Shown: positions 32,872 through 42,575, numbered from the stretch's first letter. The stretch: DNA of 64,000 nucleotides from JBBQBM01 sp964554485 (GCA_964554485.1 CAZKOX010000002.1:45645-109644), one strand, 5' to 3'. Translations and numbers: made by a program. The notes: generated by a model from the letters alone, not told the origin.

Positions 32872-33494
32872 TCAACAATAGCTGGCATCACTCTTTCTCG
32901 TAAAGCCTCGGCAATCAGTGCTCGGGCGGCTTCGGGGTTAGTTGTTTCGTTAATGTTGTTAGCTATCGTAAAGTCGGCTAGGGCAATGGCTGGACCCTTG
33001 TGAAGATTGTAGATTTCGGCCTCATCGCGCTGCCGGAGTTCTTCTTCTGATAGTGGGCGTTCTGCACGATTTGCACCGCGTCTTACTCGAACGTTCCAGT
33101 CGGCAGCAAGAGCCACCACAATCAGAGAATCCTGACCGAAGGCTTCTTTTAAAACTGTTCGCTCCTCATCGCTATAAAGATTATCGACGATTACTAGCTT
33201 TCCTGAATCCACCTGTTGTTTCATGGTCGGAAGCATCTTCTCGGCCATAACTCCCATTCCAGATTCAGCGCGCCATCGTTCGCGGATAAGTTGTTCCTTT
33301 TTGGCTTGAGTAAGGACTGCTTCTTCCTCGGTCCAGTCATTTTCGGCATCTCTCCTGGCAACTTCTTCGGTACTTCCGAGATGCACGAAGGCTTGAGGTA
33401 TTTTTGCGTCATCAAGCAGTTTTTGCATTATCCCGCGGGCCGTGGACTTTCCGGTCATCGGCAGGCCGGTAAAGGCTATAACTTTAATTTTCAT
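32868..33494 (-). CDS. P-loop nucleotide kinase-like protein
   Basis: 208 residues. Walker A GLPMTGKSTA at the N-terminus, an Asp-containing strand IVDNLYSDEE, and Arg-rich lid-like segments (RVRRGANRAERPLSEEELRQRD) suggest a small-molecule kinase near the dephospho-CoA kinase/AAA-like group. The substrate is not determinable. ATG 33494 is chosen over the ATG two codons upstream because TAATAT lies 8 nt before it. Confidence 0.72.
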   Translation of the reverse strand: MKIKVIAFTGLPMTGKSTARGIMQKLLDDAKIPQAFVHLGSTEEVARRDAENDWTEEEAVLTQAKKEQLIRERWRAESGMGVMAEKMLPTMKQQVDSGKLVIVDNLYSDEERTVLKEAFGQDSLIVVALAADWNVRVRRGANRAERPLSEEELRQRDEAEIYNLHKGPAIALADFTIANNINETTNPEAARALIAEALRERVMPAIVD

Positions 33495-33595
33495 ATACAT
33501 CTATATTAGCAAAATATATATTTTTAATGTTTGAATAATTCTTTTATAGTAGTTGCGTGTTACAGTAGAAACAGTCTCCCCAAGATTTATAAAAC

Positions 33596-34450
33596 ATGAA
33601 CAAACGAGTTGAGAGAAACATCTTAAAAAAAGGCGATATCGCTTATTATTCGAGTCGCCGATTTTTTCCTAATGGGACACGCGACGACATCGCAAAACTA
33701 TATAGTTTTGTTCGAGTTGTTAGCGATTATGTCTATGCTAACCCAGCCGATATAGAATCGTTCAAATATATTGTTCGACGTTGGCAGGCAATAAAAAAAG
33801 CCAAAGATTTCGGACATTTCCAACCAGCCGACAAGTCTTTAAATGAAAGGGTGCTTGGTAATATCTGCTACATCATTCATCGATTTGATTGTGATTCGTC
33901 ATGGATTGATAGCTTTCTAAGGTCAATGACTATGGATATTCGAGCAAAATCGTACGGTAATATCCGCGACACCGTCGATTATATGCACGGTTCGTCTGAA
34001 GTAATTGCCCAAATGATGGCAAAAATTATGCGTCTGCCAAATGCAAGTATCCACTTCGCCAAAATGCAGGGCAGGGCCTTTGAAATAATAAACTTCCTTC
34101 GCGACTTGAGTATTGATACTTCTGCTGGCCGAAATTATTTTCCGCAAAACGAGATCAAAAAGTTTGGCCTAGACAAGCTCGACGAAACCAATGCTTTAAA
34201 ACACCCCGAGGAATTCAAGAAGTTTATTCGTTTTCAGATCAAACGTTACAAACTTTGGCAGAAAGATGCCGATAAGGGTCTTCAATTTGTACCACGACGA
34301 ATGAAGATTGCGCTTCGTACGGCCATTGATATGTATGCTTGGATGGCCAAGAAAATCGACAAAGACCCTTATATTGTGTTTGAAAAGAGAATTAAGCCAC
34401 GGCGCAGCAAAGTTGCTCGTGCGGCCACGAGACGTCTCATTCGCCCGTAG
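33596..34450 (+). CDS. Phytoene/squalene synthase-like protein
   Basis: 284 residues of the trans-isoprenyl diphosphate head-to-head synthase family. The second Asp-rich region RAFEIINFLRDLSIDTSAGRNYFP is well kept; the first (LYSFVRVVSDYVYANP) has one Asp where the family usually has DDxxD, and GSSEVIAQMMAKIM matches the central helix. Members condense two C15 or C20 prenyl diphosphates. No desaturase, cyclase or prenyl synthase is nearby, so its product and substrate source are unknown. Basic C-terminal tail. Confidence 0.82.
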   Translation: MNKRVERNILKKGDIAYYSSRRFFPNGTRDDIAKLYSFVRVVSDYVYANPADIESFKYIVRRWQAIKKAKDFGHFQPADKSLNERVLGNICYIIHRFDCDSSWIDSFLRSMTMDIRAKSYGNIRDTVDYMHGSSEVIAQMMAKIMRLPNASIHFAKMQGRAFEIINFLRDLSIDTSAGRNYFPQNEIKKFGLDKLDETNALKHPEEFKKFIRFQIKRYKLWQKDADKGLQFVPRRMKIALRTAIDMYAWMAKKIDKDPYIVFEKRIKPRRSKVARAATRRLIRP

Positions 34451-34456
34451 GTCGCA

Positions 34457-34485
34457 TTGACATTTCAAGCTGCTTATGCTATACT
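34457..34485 (+). promoter_or_regulatory. Promoter of the gene at 34514
   Basis: TTGACA, 17-nt spacer, TATACT, starting 7 nt after the preceding stop. It gives a leader of about 22 nt with an AAGGAAAC ribosome site. Confidence 0.75.
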
Positions 34486-34513
34486 CTAACTAGTAATAAG
34501 GAAACAAAAATAT

Positions 34514-35074
34514 ATGAGCCACGAAACACCAACCACTAGCCTAGAAGCCGATAACGGCGCAGCTATCTTAACTCCTTCACAAGTAGATGACATTCTTATG
34601 ACTGGCGCAGAGCTCGATACAGTAGAGCCATTGAAAGTTATGCTTACAGAAGATGAAAAAGCAGAAGGGGTGACGGATGTAGAATGTGCCGGGGTTTCAC
34701 CCTATGCACTAAATAGTCGGCCTGAAGAAAGAAGTAAGCTAAGTGTTGATTTTAAAGGCGCGGTCGTAAGACTTCAGCATCGTCCTGATGGCGACAGATC
34801 AAGACTTGAGGTTACGACTCAGACAAGTAATACAAATCTTGACGGAAAGCATATCAGCGAAGACCACCAAGAAGTTTATGAATTTGACGAAGCTGGACGA
34901 CCCGTTAAAGGTTTTCATAGAGTTCTAAAAGTTTATGCAACCTTTAAAGATCACCCAAAAGGCGACCGAGCTACAGAAGTTGTTGATGGTGACCCAATTG
35001 TCGGCGAAGAGCTAGTTGCCAAAGCTACTGCACGCGTTAAAGACGTTCAGACTTGCGTTAATGCAGGCATCTAA
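34514..35074 (+). CDS. Hypothetical protein
   Basis: 186 residues, acidic and soluble. Polar N-terminus, then a strand-rich stretch (AVVRLQHRPDGDRSRLEVTTQT) followed by EVYEFDEAGRPVKGFHRVLKVY. No family recognised. Well supported by its own promoter and ribosome site; codon use is as in neighbours. Confidence 0.7.
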   Translation: MSHETPTTSLEADNGAAILTPSQVDDILMTGAELDTVEPLKVMLTEDEKAEGVTDVECAGVSPYALNSRPEERSKLSVDFKGAVVRLQHRPDGDRSRLEVTTQTSNTNLDGKHISEDHQEVYEFDEAGRPVKGFHRVLKVYATFKDHPKGDRATEVVDGDPIVGEELVAKATARVKDVQTCVNAGI

Positions 35075-35154
35075 GAATTTTAAATTTAACTAGTTTCGAT
35101 ATTCTTCGGTTCTAAAGTTTATAGATAGGTTATTATTGAAGAAGTTAATTTTTC

Positions 35155-35871
35155 ATGAATAATATTAAACCTATTGATCGGACAGATTTTTCGCTCGAGC
35201 GTAAGCTAATTTTTCAACAAGATTTAGCTACGGAACTCGAGAGCTATGTTTTATCAAAACATCCGGAATTTGTTGGTGAATTTGAAAAATCTTTTCCGAA
35301 ATCGTCTGAATCTAATGAATCTTTGGGCGAAAGGTTAGCAATTCGTTTTTGTCTTCCAGTTACAATGCATAGATATTTGCAGGCTGCAGGATTATTGGTC
35401 GATGTGTCGCCGCTAGAATATATAGATAAAGTTTGGGCTGCTTTTGAGACTACAACAAACAGACATTGGTCACGACCGAAGCTTTCTAGGCTTACGAGAA
35501 AAGAATACGGGATAGAAGTTATCTCTGCGGGCATCAAGTGGCTAAATGAACCGGTGACGAGTGACTCTAGAAAAAGAATGATTGAATCTGGATACTGTGA
35601 TAATAACGAACAGATTGAAAAGTATATAAAATACCTTCACGGGAAAACAGTTGAAGAGATCGTAACCGTACGACCTGCTGTTATTACGCTGCAAAGTCCA
35701 GTAGGAGCCGGTCTTGCTCATTCGGTGATTGGCTGGGATATAAAAGACGGTAATTTAATTTATTCAAATGTGGATGAGCGAGATGGCGGCCGAATCGCTT
35801 TAACTAAGGCGCCGCTAACTTGTCTTGCGACAGACGTGGCTAAAAATGGCGCCGTCACTATCCTTGTATAA
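35155..35871 (+). CDS. C39-like cysteine peptidase domain protein
   Basis: 238 residues. RFCLPVTMHRYLQAAG has the Cys-containing helix of C39-like papain-fold peptidases, and the C-terminal GLAHSVIGWDIKDGNLIYSNVDE provides the His and an Asp/Asn at the expected spacing. The usual N-terminal Gln is not clear. No signal peptide, so a cytosolic or non-classical role is likely. Overlaps by 14 nt with the convergent NlpC-like gene. Substrate unknown. Confidence 0.65.
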   Translation: MNNIKPIDRTDFSLERKLIFQQDLATELESYVLSKHPEFVGEFEKSFPKSSESNESLGERLAIRFCLPVTMHRYLQAAGLLVDVSPLEYIDKVWAAFETTTNRHWSRPKLSRLTRKEYGIEVISAGIKWLNEPVTSDSRKRMIESGYCDNNEQIEKYIKYLHGKTVEEIVTVRPAVITLQSPVGAGLAHSVIGWDIKDGNLIYSNVDERDGGRIALTKAPLTCLATDVAKNGAVTILV

Positions 35872-36661
35872 ATGCTTTGAGCCTTCGGACGGTACGAAAG
35901 TCACGAGGAACTTGAAGTTTAGTTGTATCTACGGCACCTTCATTAAAAGGTACTCTTTCGATTAATACTCCTCCAATTTCAGATGGGTTTTTTCTTCCAG
36001 AGTGGGCTAATTCAACAAACCCGTCACCCAAAGAACAAACTATTGCTACGTGTGACCTATAACCCTCCCTTGAAACTAAATCAATAAGGTCTCCAACTTG
36101 CATTGATTTGATAGGTACGGCGACAGAAGTGAAATCGCTAATTAAGCCTGCTACTCGACATAGGTTTACGGGTTTTCGTTTAAACTTTTCAACCACCCAG
36201 CTTACCGGTACGTCTTCAGGCAGGTTGGCTGCTTCTTCTTTGGTAAGAGTATAGGCCGCCTTCCAATCTTCAAAATTAAAAGCACCATTTAATACATCAT
36301 CTTTTGGCACAGATAAATCATCCATTATTTCTTTACCTAAAACCTTTTCATAAACTGTATTCATAACGTAATAAACAAATCCGGAGCAGTCTATACCTTT
36401 ATAATTAAATTCCTTTTCAGGCAAAGACCCGTCAACCAATTTTTGTTTTATCTCCTCGGCAGTGGCGTTTGGAAAAAGACCAACAATATAATCTACAGAT
36501 TTTTTTATCTCTTCCGGGGAAGCTTTACCTAAGCCTCTTGGAACGTTCGGATCTTCAGTATTGTTAAAGTTAATAAGATATGGTGCCCAAAATTCTATTC
36601 CACTTTGTGTAGTTATTTTAAATTTGTTTACGGCGTCTAGAAGTACCTTCTCGATATTCAT
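35858..36661 (-). CDS. NlpC/P60-like cysteine peptidase
   Basis: 267 residues. GIDCSGFVYYVMN carries the catalytic Cys, and SHVAIVCSLGDGFVELAHSG the His, in the order of the NlpC/P60 superfamily of wall peptidases and amidases. An insertion of about 100 residues separates the two. No signal peptide is evident. TATTAT lies 7 nt before ATG 36661, and a 44-bp gap holds the divergent hydrolase promoter. Confidence 0.75.
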   Translation of the reverse strand: MNIEKVLLDAVNKFKITTQSGIEFWAPYLINFNNTEDPNVPRGLGKASPEEIKKSVDYIVGLFPNATAEEIKQKLVDGSLPEKEFNYKGIDCSGFVYYVMNTVYEKVLGKEIMDDLSVPKDDVLNGAFNFEDWKAAYTLTKEEAANLPEDVPVSWVVEKFKRKPVNLCRVAGLISDFTSVAVPIKSMQVGDLIDLVSREGYRSHVAIVCSLGDGFVELAHSGRKNPSEIGGVLIERVPFNEGAVDTTKLQVPRDFRTVRRLKAFIQG

Positions 36662-36705
36662 TTATACAATAATACTTCATTAAGGTGGGTGTAGAATATC
36701 CCTTA

Positions 36706-37521
36706 ATGGTTAGAGAGAGTTTTGTTAATCTGAAAATGCAAAATGGGAAAACCTGGAAGCACCAGGTTGTTGAGATAGGTGATAACGAACCAGTCCGTTA
36801 CTCAATTATCATGATAAGTGGTATCCCGAGAGGTGGCGAAAACAAAAAGGATTACGACCCCATAAATGTAGCGCCCCTTTGGCTTGATAGTCCTAGCGTT
36901 ACAACATTTCGTTCTTCGCCTACCGGGTTGGGAAAATCAGAAGGCGATACCTTTCAATCGACGTTACTAGATAGGATTAACCTTACGGTACAAGTTTCTT
37001 TGTTGGCAAAAAGTAGGCATCCCGATTCTAAGCTCGTAATCGTAGGTAGTAGTATGGGCGGGCACGTAGCTATTCGGGCAGCCGCTGAGCTGGCGAAGCA
37101 AAAAATTAACATTGAGGCAGTACTGCTTTCTAGTCCGTGTTTTTATCCTGATCAATCTGAGACTGCTTTGATAGGTGACGATTTTAGATCTAAAGCAAAC
37201 ATTCATAAATGCAGCCAAAATCTAGCCGATTTTCGTGCCATGAAAGAACTAATAGCAAGCTCCAGGGCGGTTTTTGCTTTTTATCAAGAATACGATGGCG
37301 ATCTAGAGCGCCACGGCGTACCAGATATAGAGCTGGTTAAAAAAGAAGTTGAAAGAGCCTTAACGCATAGGAATAATAATAAAGACGACTATTTTGTTGT
37401 TGTAGGCGGAGAGCATTCATTTTCCTTAGATGGAATAATGCCCGACGAAGCTGTGCATTCGGGTACAATTAATAAGCGAGAAACTAGCAGTAGGGCGCTG
37501 AAATTTTTGCAGAAACTTTAA
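36706..37521 (+). CDS. Alpha/beta hydrolase
   Basis: 271 residues from ATG 36706. Nucleophile elbow VGSSMGGHVA with Ser, an upstream oxyanion strand (IIMISGIPRGG), and a late His in VVVGGEHSFSLDG fit the serine hydrolase fold. Substrate unknown. A GTG 7 codons upstream is rejected because TAGAAT (36692-36697) lies between it and the ATG. First gene of a run into ilvA-like and polA, 11 nt upstream of the next gene. Confidence 0.8.
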   Translation: MVRESFVNLKMQNGKTWKHQVVEIGDNEPVRYSIIMISGIPRGGENKKDYDPINVAPLWLDSPSVTTFRSSPTGLGKSEGDTFQSTLLDRINLTVQVSLLAKSRHPDSKLVIVGSSMGGHVAIRAAAELAKQKINIEAVLLSSPCFYPDQSETALIGDDFRSKANIHKCSQNLADFRAMKELIASSRAVFAFYQEYDGDLERHGVPDIELVKKEVERALTHRNNNKDDYFVVVGGEHSFSLDGIMPDEAVHSGTINKRETSSRALKFLQKL

Positions 37522-37532
37522 AGGAGATTGAA

Positions 37533-38498
37533 ATGGGAATAAAAGAGATTCAAGAAGCGGCAGAGAGAATAGATGACTTTATTATTCATACTCCACTTAT
37601 AACTTCGGATGTTATCGACGAACGAGCTGGCGCAGAGCTAGTGTTTAAGCCTGAAGGTCTACAGCACGGAGGTTCGTTTAAGCTGCGCGGTGCAGCTAAC
37701 GCTATACAACAAATTTCTAAACCCGAGGGTGGGGTTGTGGCGTATTCTTCAGGCAATCACGGCAAAGCCTTAGCCTATATGGGGCACAAGTTAAATATTC
37801 CCGTAACTTTGGTTCTTTCAAATCAAGTTGAGGCGGCAAAGCTCGAAGCGGTTATACATTATGGTGCAGAAGTTGTTCAGTACGATCCAGCTACGCAAAG
37901 CCGAGTCGAAGTCGCTAATGAGATTGCTGATAGAACTGGAGCAGAGTTAATACCTCCATATGACGACGAGAGAGTTATAGCCGGCCAGGGAACTGTAGCA
38001 TTAGAGCTGCTAGAACAAGATCCAAGCTTAGACATGATAGTTGTACCGGTCGGGGGCGGTGGTCTAATAGCAGGCTGTGCGATTGCCGCAAAAGAAGTGA
38101 AAACAGAAAAGGCAGTAGAGGTTATTGGGGTTGAGCCAGTAACTGCAGACGATGTCAAAAAATCGCTAGAAACTGGCGAAATTGTACGTATTGAAGATGA
38201 GGATATTAATACCATTTGTGCTGGTTTACGTACAAACTCACCCGGAGAGATACCTTTTGAATACATAAAAAAATATGTAGATAGGGTAGAAGTAGCAGGC
38301 GACGATAGAGTAAGAGAGGCGATGAGACTTATCTGGGATGAACTTAAGCTAGTTGTTGAGCCTGCTGGAGCTTTAGCTTTAGCATGCGTACTCGAACATC
38401 CAGACATTTTCCGTGGCAAAAGAATCGGATTAATTATTTGCGGTAGCAATATTTCTATCGAGGACTACATGGCTGCCTTATCTGATAGTCACCGGTGA
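37533..38498 (+). CDS. Threonine dehydratase/serine racemase-like PLP enzyme
   Basis: 321 residues, fold type II PLP enzyme. KPEGLQHGGSFKLRGAANAI carries the Schiff-base Lys, SSGNHGKALAY the Asn-Gly loop, and VPVGGGGLIAGCA the phosphate-binding Gly loop. C-terminal GSNIS. Such short forms lack the ACT regulatory domain and act as catabolic threonine/serine ammonia-lyases or racemases; they deliver 2-oxobutyrate or pyruvate plus ammonia. AAAGGAG precedes ATG 37533. Confidence 0.88.
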   Translation: MGIKEIQEAAERIDDFIIHTPLITSDVIDERAGAELVFKPEGLQHGGSFKLRGAANAIQQISKPEGGVVAYSSGNHGKALAYMGHKLNIPVTLVLSNQVEAAKLEAVIHYGAEVVQYDPATQSRVEVANEIADRTGAELIPPYDDERVIAGQGTVALELLEQDPSLDMIVVPVGGGGLIAGCAIAAKEVKTEKAVEVIGVEPVTADDVKKSLETGEIVRIEDEDINTICAGLRTNSPGEIPFEYIKKYVDRVEVAGDDRVREAMRLIWDELKLVVEPAGALALACVLEHPDIFRGKRIGLIICGSNISIEDYMAALSDSHR

Positions 38499-38513
38499 TA
38501 TACTTATGGGAGT

Positions 38514-41129
38514 ATGGCAGAGGCAAAAAAGCGTCTAGTTATCATTGACGGAAAGTCGGTCTTCTATCGCGGCTATTATGCCATGCCAAATCTGAGTACA
38601 AAAGATGGTACGCCAACCGGCGGAGTCTATGGTTTTGCGGTGCTTTCACTTGAAGTAATCAAGCGCTTAAAGCCTGATTATGTTTGTGTGGCTTGGGACA
38701 AACCCAAAACTAACATCCGAAAGCGCCTAGAGATTTATCCGGCCTATAAAGCTGGTCGAAAACCAGCGCCTCCGGATTTTTATATTCAGATTCCACTACT
38801 TCACGAATATCTAGAAGCCTGCAACTGGCCAATGTACGAACTTGATGATTATGAAGCCGACGATATCATGTGTGGTTTGGCTAAAAAAGCCGAGGTTAAG
38901 GGTATCGAGACAATCCTTATTTCGAGCGATCTTGATCTACTGCAGTGCGTTAGTCCACTGACGCACGTTTATTTGTTAAAAAAGGGGCTTAGCAATATTG
39001 AAGAGTTAACGCCAAAGAGCTTTGAAGATAAATATGGCATTGGACCAGAGCAATTTATTGACCTAAAAGCCCTAAAAGGTGATAGTTCTGACAATATTCC
39101 GGGCGTAGCTGGCATTGGTGAAAAAACGGCACTCGAACTTTTGAAGCAATACAAAACGCTCGACAATGTTTATGAAAATCTCGATAACATTAAAGAAACG
39201 GTGGCTAAAAAGTTAATTGCTGGCCGCGACATTGCGGTACTTTCAAAGCAACTAGTGACGCTATTTGACCACGCACCGATTGATCTTGATCTTGCTGAGA
39301 TGGATATCAAAAAACTGGATGCCCACAAGCTTCGAGATTTGATGCGCAAGTTCGAATTTAGGAGTTTGCTAAACCAACTTCCAGAATCGATGAAGGTCGA
39401 CGAAAACGACACGCGGTCGTTATTTGAAACCGACCACGGGCACATAACACCTGATAAAATTGTCGACTTTAGTGGCAAGCCAATAACTGGAGAAGTGATT
39501 ATTCATTCGCGGGTCTCTGGCGCACACGGCCAAAACCCAGAGCTATTGATTATTAGCACTAAGCCTGGCGAAGCGTCGGTTATTGATTTGAAAAAAGATA
39601 CTACCAAGACATTGAATTTGTTTAAGGACGCAAAGTTAATTGGCTACGACTTAAAGCGGACACTAAAAATTTTTGTTCAGGCTGGCGCGCAAATGCCGGT
39701 AGTTGGTCATGATGTCCAAATGGGCGCGTTTTTGATCAACTCACTGCGCCGCGACGGAAGCCTAACCGAACTTGCTGCCAACGACATAGGCTTTGAAGGC
39801 TCGGATATTGACGCCGTCGACAGCGAAGAGCTTGCAATGCGAGCCGGCGAAGTCACAGCGATGCTCAGAGCGCTCCACGAGCAACAATCTAAGTCTTTTA
39901 AGGAAGCGCCGAAGCTTGCCAAACTAGCCAAGGAGATAGAATGGCCGGTTATCCCGGTAATTGCTCAGATGGAAGTCTTAGGCATTGAACTCGACGGCGA
40001 ATACCTTAAAAAAATGAGCAGCGAACTCGAAAATAAAATAAGTGATATCGAACAAACCATTTTTGGACATGCCGGGCAGGAGTTTAATATCTCCAGTCCG
40101 CAACAACTTGGTAAGGTTTTGTTTGAAGATCTGGAACTACCGACCATGGGTGTAAAAAAAGGGAAAACTGGTTACAGCACGGCCGCAAATATTCTTGAAA
40201 AGCTACGCGAATTCCACCCAATTATTGACTGCATTTCACAGTACCGCGAATACACCAAACTTAAGAGTACATACGTTGATACCTTGCCAAATATGGTCGA
40301 TGCCAATAATCGATTGCACACAACTTTTAATATGAACGTGGCCGCGACCGGCAGGTTGAGCAGCAACGAACCGAACTTGCAGAACATTCCGGTGCGCACC
40401 GAACTTGGAAAAACTATTCGTAAAGCTTTCGTGGCAGGCAAGGGCAAGGTGCTAGTAAGTGCTGATTATTCACAGTTTGAGTTACGGCTTGCGGCCGTTA
40501 TGGCTGGCGATGCCGACATGGTCGAGGCTTTTAATAGCGGCATTGATATTCACACCCTGACCGCCAGTCAGGTCTTTGGCGTTGCGCTTGAGGACGTTAC
40601 GAAAGACATGCGCTATCAAGCCAAGGCCGTAAACTTTGGAATTTTGTATGGTCAAACTCCGCATGGTTTAGCTGCAGGTACCGGCATGACTTTCGTTGAG
40701 GCGAAGAACTTTATTGATAAGTATTTTGAAAAGCGCGAACCGTTGCGTGAATATATCAAGAAGCTTCGCGAGCAGGCTTACGAACAAGGCTATGTTGAAA
40801 CACTGTTTGGTCGTCGTCGTCCAACACCGGACGTGCGGTCGAGTAACTTTATGGTTCGTGAGGGCGCGTACAGGCAGGCGGTGAATATGCCAATTCAAGG
40901 CACGGAAGCGGATCTTATGAAAATGGCGATGATTGAAGTTGATAAAAAGTTAACCAACGGCTGCAGCCAGCTGCTCCAAATTCATGACAGTATCTTGGTG
41001 GAGTGCGACGAATTCAAATCCGACGAAGTGTCAAGAATCCTTAAAGACACCATGGAAAACATCTATCCAACCCTTGGCATAAAACTAAAAGTCGACGTTT
41101 CTAAAGGCCACGACTGGGGCGATTTATGA
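38514..41129 (+). CDS. polA: DNA polymerase I
   Basis: 871 residues. N-terminal 5' nuclease (FYRGYYAMP, DDYEADDIM, GDSSDNIPGVAGIGEKTA), a middle exonuclease-like domain, and family A polymerase: ATGRLSSNEPNLQNIP, SADYSQFELR (motif A), KAVNFGILYGQTPHGLA (motif B), QIHDSILVE (motif C). The middle domain lacks the first DxE metal motif (GEVIIHSRVSG in its place), so proofreading is probably absent. It removes primers and fills gaps. The following gene overlaps by ATGA. Confidence 0.95.
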   Translation: MAEAKKRLVIIDGKSVFYRGYYAMPNLSTKDGTPTGGVYGFAVLSLEVIKRLKPDYVCVAWDKPKTNIRKRLEIYPAYKAGRKPAPPDFYIQIPLLHEYLEACNWPMYELDDYEADDIMCGLAKKAEVKGIETILISSDLDLLQCVSPLTHVYLLKKGLSNIEELTPKSFEDKYGIGPEQFIDLKALKGDSSDNIPGVAGIGEKTALELLKQYKTLDNVYENLDNIKETVAKKLIAGRDIAVLSKQLVTLFDHAPIDLDLAEMDIKKLDAHKLRDLMRKFEFRSLLNQLPESMKVDENDTRSLFETDHGHITPDKIVDFSGKPITGEVIIHSRVSGAHGQNPELLIISTKPGEASVIDLKKDTTKTLNLFKDAKLIGYDLKRTLKIFVQAGAQMPVVGHDVQMGAFLINSLRRDGSLTELAANDIGFEGSDIDAVDSEELAMRAGEVTAMLRALHEQQSKSFKEAPKLAKLAKEIEWPVIPVIAQMEVLGIELDGEYLKKMSSELENKISDIEQTIFGHAGQEFNISSPQQLGKVLFEDLELPTMGVKKGKTGYSTAANILEKLREFHPIIDCISQYREYTKLKSTYVDTLPNMVDANNRLHTTFNMNVAATGRLSSNEPNLQNIPVRTELGKTIRKAFVAGKGKVLVSADYSQFELRLAAVMAGDADMVEAFNSGIDIHTLTASQVFGVALEDVTKDMRYQAKAVNFGILYGQTPHGLAAGTGMTFVEAKNFIDKYFEKREPLREYIKKLREQAYEQGYVETLFGRRRPTPDVRSSNFMVREGAYRQAVNMPIQGTEADLMKMAMIEVDKKLTNGCSQLLQIHDSILVECDEFKSDEVSRILKDTMENIYPTLGIKLKVDVSKGHDWGDL

Positions 41130-41761
41130 CCAGAGACATGAAAACGTTAGAAACATACAATAATTCGTCGGCGGAATTCTCTGAATATTTTAGAGATATT
41201 GGACCGCGCGGAAGAGATATGCAAAATTTGCTAGATCTTGCTGGTGTAAACGATGGCACAGGCGTTGTTTTAGAGATTGGATGTGGCGATGGACGCGACG
41301 CAGGGTTTATGGCTCCGCTAGTAGCGGGTTATACGGGGATCGACTATTCAGAATCATTTATAGATTTGGCGCAACAACGTTTGCCTGGGGTTGATTTCAG
41401 GGTGGAAGATATGGTCGATTTTGACTTTGGTGAAGAGAGCTTAGATGTCATATTAGCCTTTGCGTCACTTCTTCATTTGGACATAGATGACTTTTCACTA
41501 GTTCTACAAAAGGCTGCTCATGCACTCCGCGCGGGTGGAGTTATGCATATATCTGTAAAAGAAAAACCTCAATATGAATCCGAGGTAGTGGTCGATAATT
41601 TTGGGGAGAGACTATTTTATTTCTATAACGACGAAGTTATTAGAAGTATCTTGCCTGAAGAGTTTACTGTCGTTCAGTCGCACTCAACACAAAGAGGGAA
41701 GGTCTCATGGTTAGACATGGTTATTCAAAAAAATCTTGATGGAGGCAATAATGAGCGGTGA
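41126..41761 (+). CDS. SAM-dependent methyltransferase (class I)
   Basis: 211 residues. Motif I VVLEIGCGDGRDAGF, acidic motif II YTGIDYSESFI, and motif IV region DVILAFASLLHL fit a small-molecule class I methyltransferase. Substrate unknown. It starts inside the polA stop codon (ATGA), indicating translational coupling, and its end overlaps the next gene by 11 nt. Confidence 0.85.
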   Translation: MTRDMKTLETYNNSSAEFSEYFRDIGPRGRDMQNLLDLAGVNDGTGVVLEIGCGDGRDAGFMAPLVAGYTGIDYSESFIDLAQQRLPGVDFRVEDMVDFDFGEESLDVILAFASLLHLDIDDFSLVLQKAAHALRAGGVMHISVKEKPQYESEVVVDNFGERLFYFYNDEVIRSILPEEFTVVQSHSTQRGKVSWLDMVIQKNLDGGNNER

Positions 41762-42575
41762 AACACCAGTAAATTCAGTCGAAGCGTACACCTCATTTTT
41801 TAGAACTCATCAGGAGATGGAGCGCATCGGCGAAGAACGTTATCGAAACGGAGAGGATGATCCATATGTCGTTGAAGGCGAGAAGGACGGTAGGTTATTG
41901 GTGTTTGCCGGTGTTAGACATTCAAATGACCCCAGTCATGGTCAATGGCCGATCATAGAAGCTAAATGGCAAGAATTTGTAGCGCACAAGAATGATAAGA
42001 AACACCTCTTTATTGAAGGTGGGGTTGGGAAAATTCCAAGCGATGTAGATCGAGCGATAATTGAACGCGGTGATCCTGGCTTTATTCAACACCATGCCCA
42101 AGAGGATGATATAAGTTTTAGTGCAGTTGAGCCGGATAGACAAGAAGAAGTAGAATATTTATTAAATAAATTCAGCCGTGAAGAGATGATGGCATATTAT
42201 TTTGCACGGCAAGTTGAGTCTTGGGCGAGAGGCTATAAAGATTCGGAGCTAGATTGGCGAAAGTATACACAAGGAAGTATGGATCGATATGAAACATTCG
42301 ATGCTCTATCTGATATGGATTTGTCTGTAGATAACTTAGTAAATATTTATGAAACTGTTTTTGGGCATAGTTTTGATCCTGAAAATAGGAGTGTCTTAAA
42401 TGGCGAGAGTAGCCCTGCAAAGAATCCAGTTGCCTCAGCATGTAGTAGCCTAAGAGACGCAAAATTAATGGAAGGAATACTAGAAAAATTCCAAGCCGGC
42501 TATGATGTATTCATCAATTATGGCTCCGGTCATGCAATTATTCTAGAACCGGCACTTCGAGAATTACTTAAATGA
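41751..42575 (+). CDS. TraB/ChaN-like domain protein, tentative
   Basis: 274 residues from ATG 41751, with GGAGG 5 nt upstream. LLVFAGVRHSNDPSHGQWP, HLFIEGG and the C-terminal INYGSGHAIILEPAL resemble, in order, the glycine/histidine blocks of the TraB/GumN/EreA-like superfamily; this is pattern-level similarity only. Soluble. Coupled to the preceding methyltransferase and following HAD gene by overlaps. Confidence 0.6.
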   Translation: MSGETPVNSVEAYTSFFRTHQEMERIGEERYRNGEDDPYVVEGEKDGRLLVFAGVRHSNDPSHGQWPIIEAKWQEFVAHKNDKKHLFIEGGVGKIPSDVDRAIIERGDPGFIQHHAQEDDISFSAVEPDRQEEVEYLLNKFSREEMMAYYFARQVESWARGYKDSELDWRKYTQGSMDRYETFDALSDMDLSVDNLVNIYETVFGHSFDPENRSVLNGESSPAKNPVASACSSLRDAKLMEGILEKFQAGYDVFINYGSGHAIILEPALRELLK

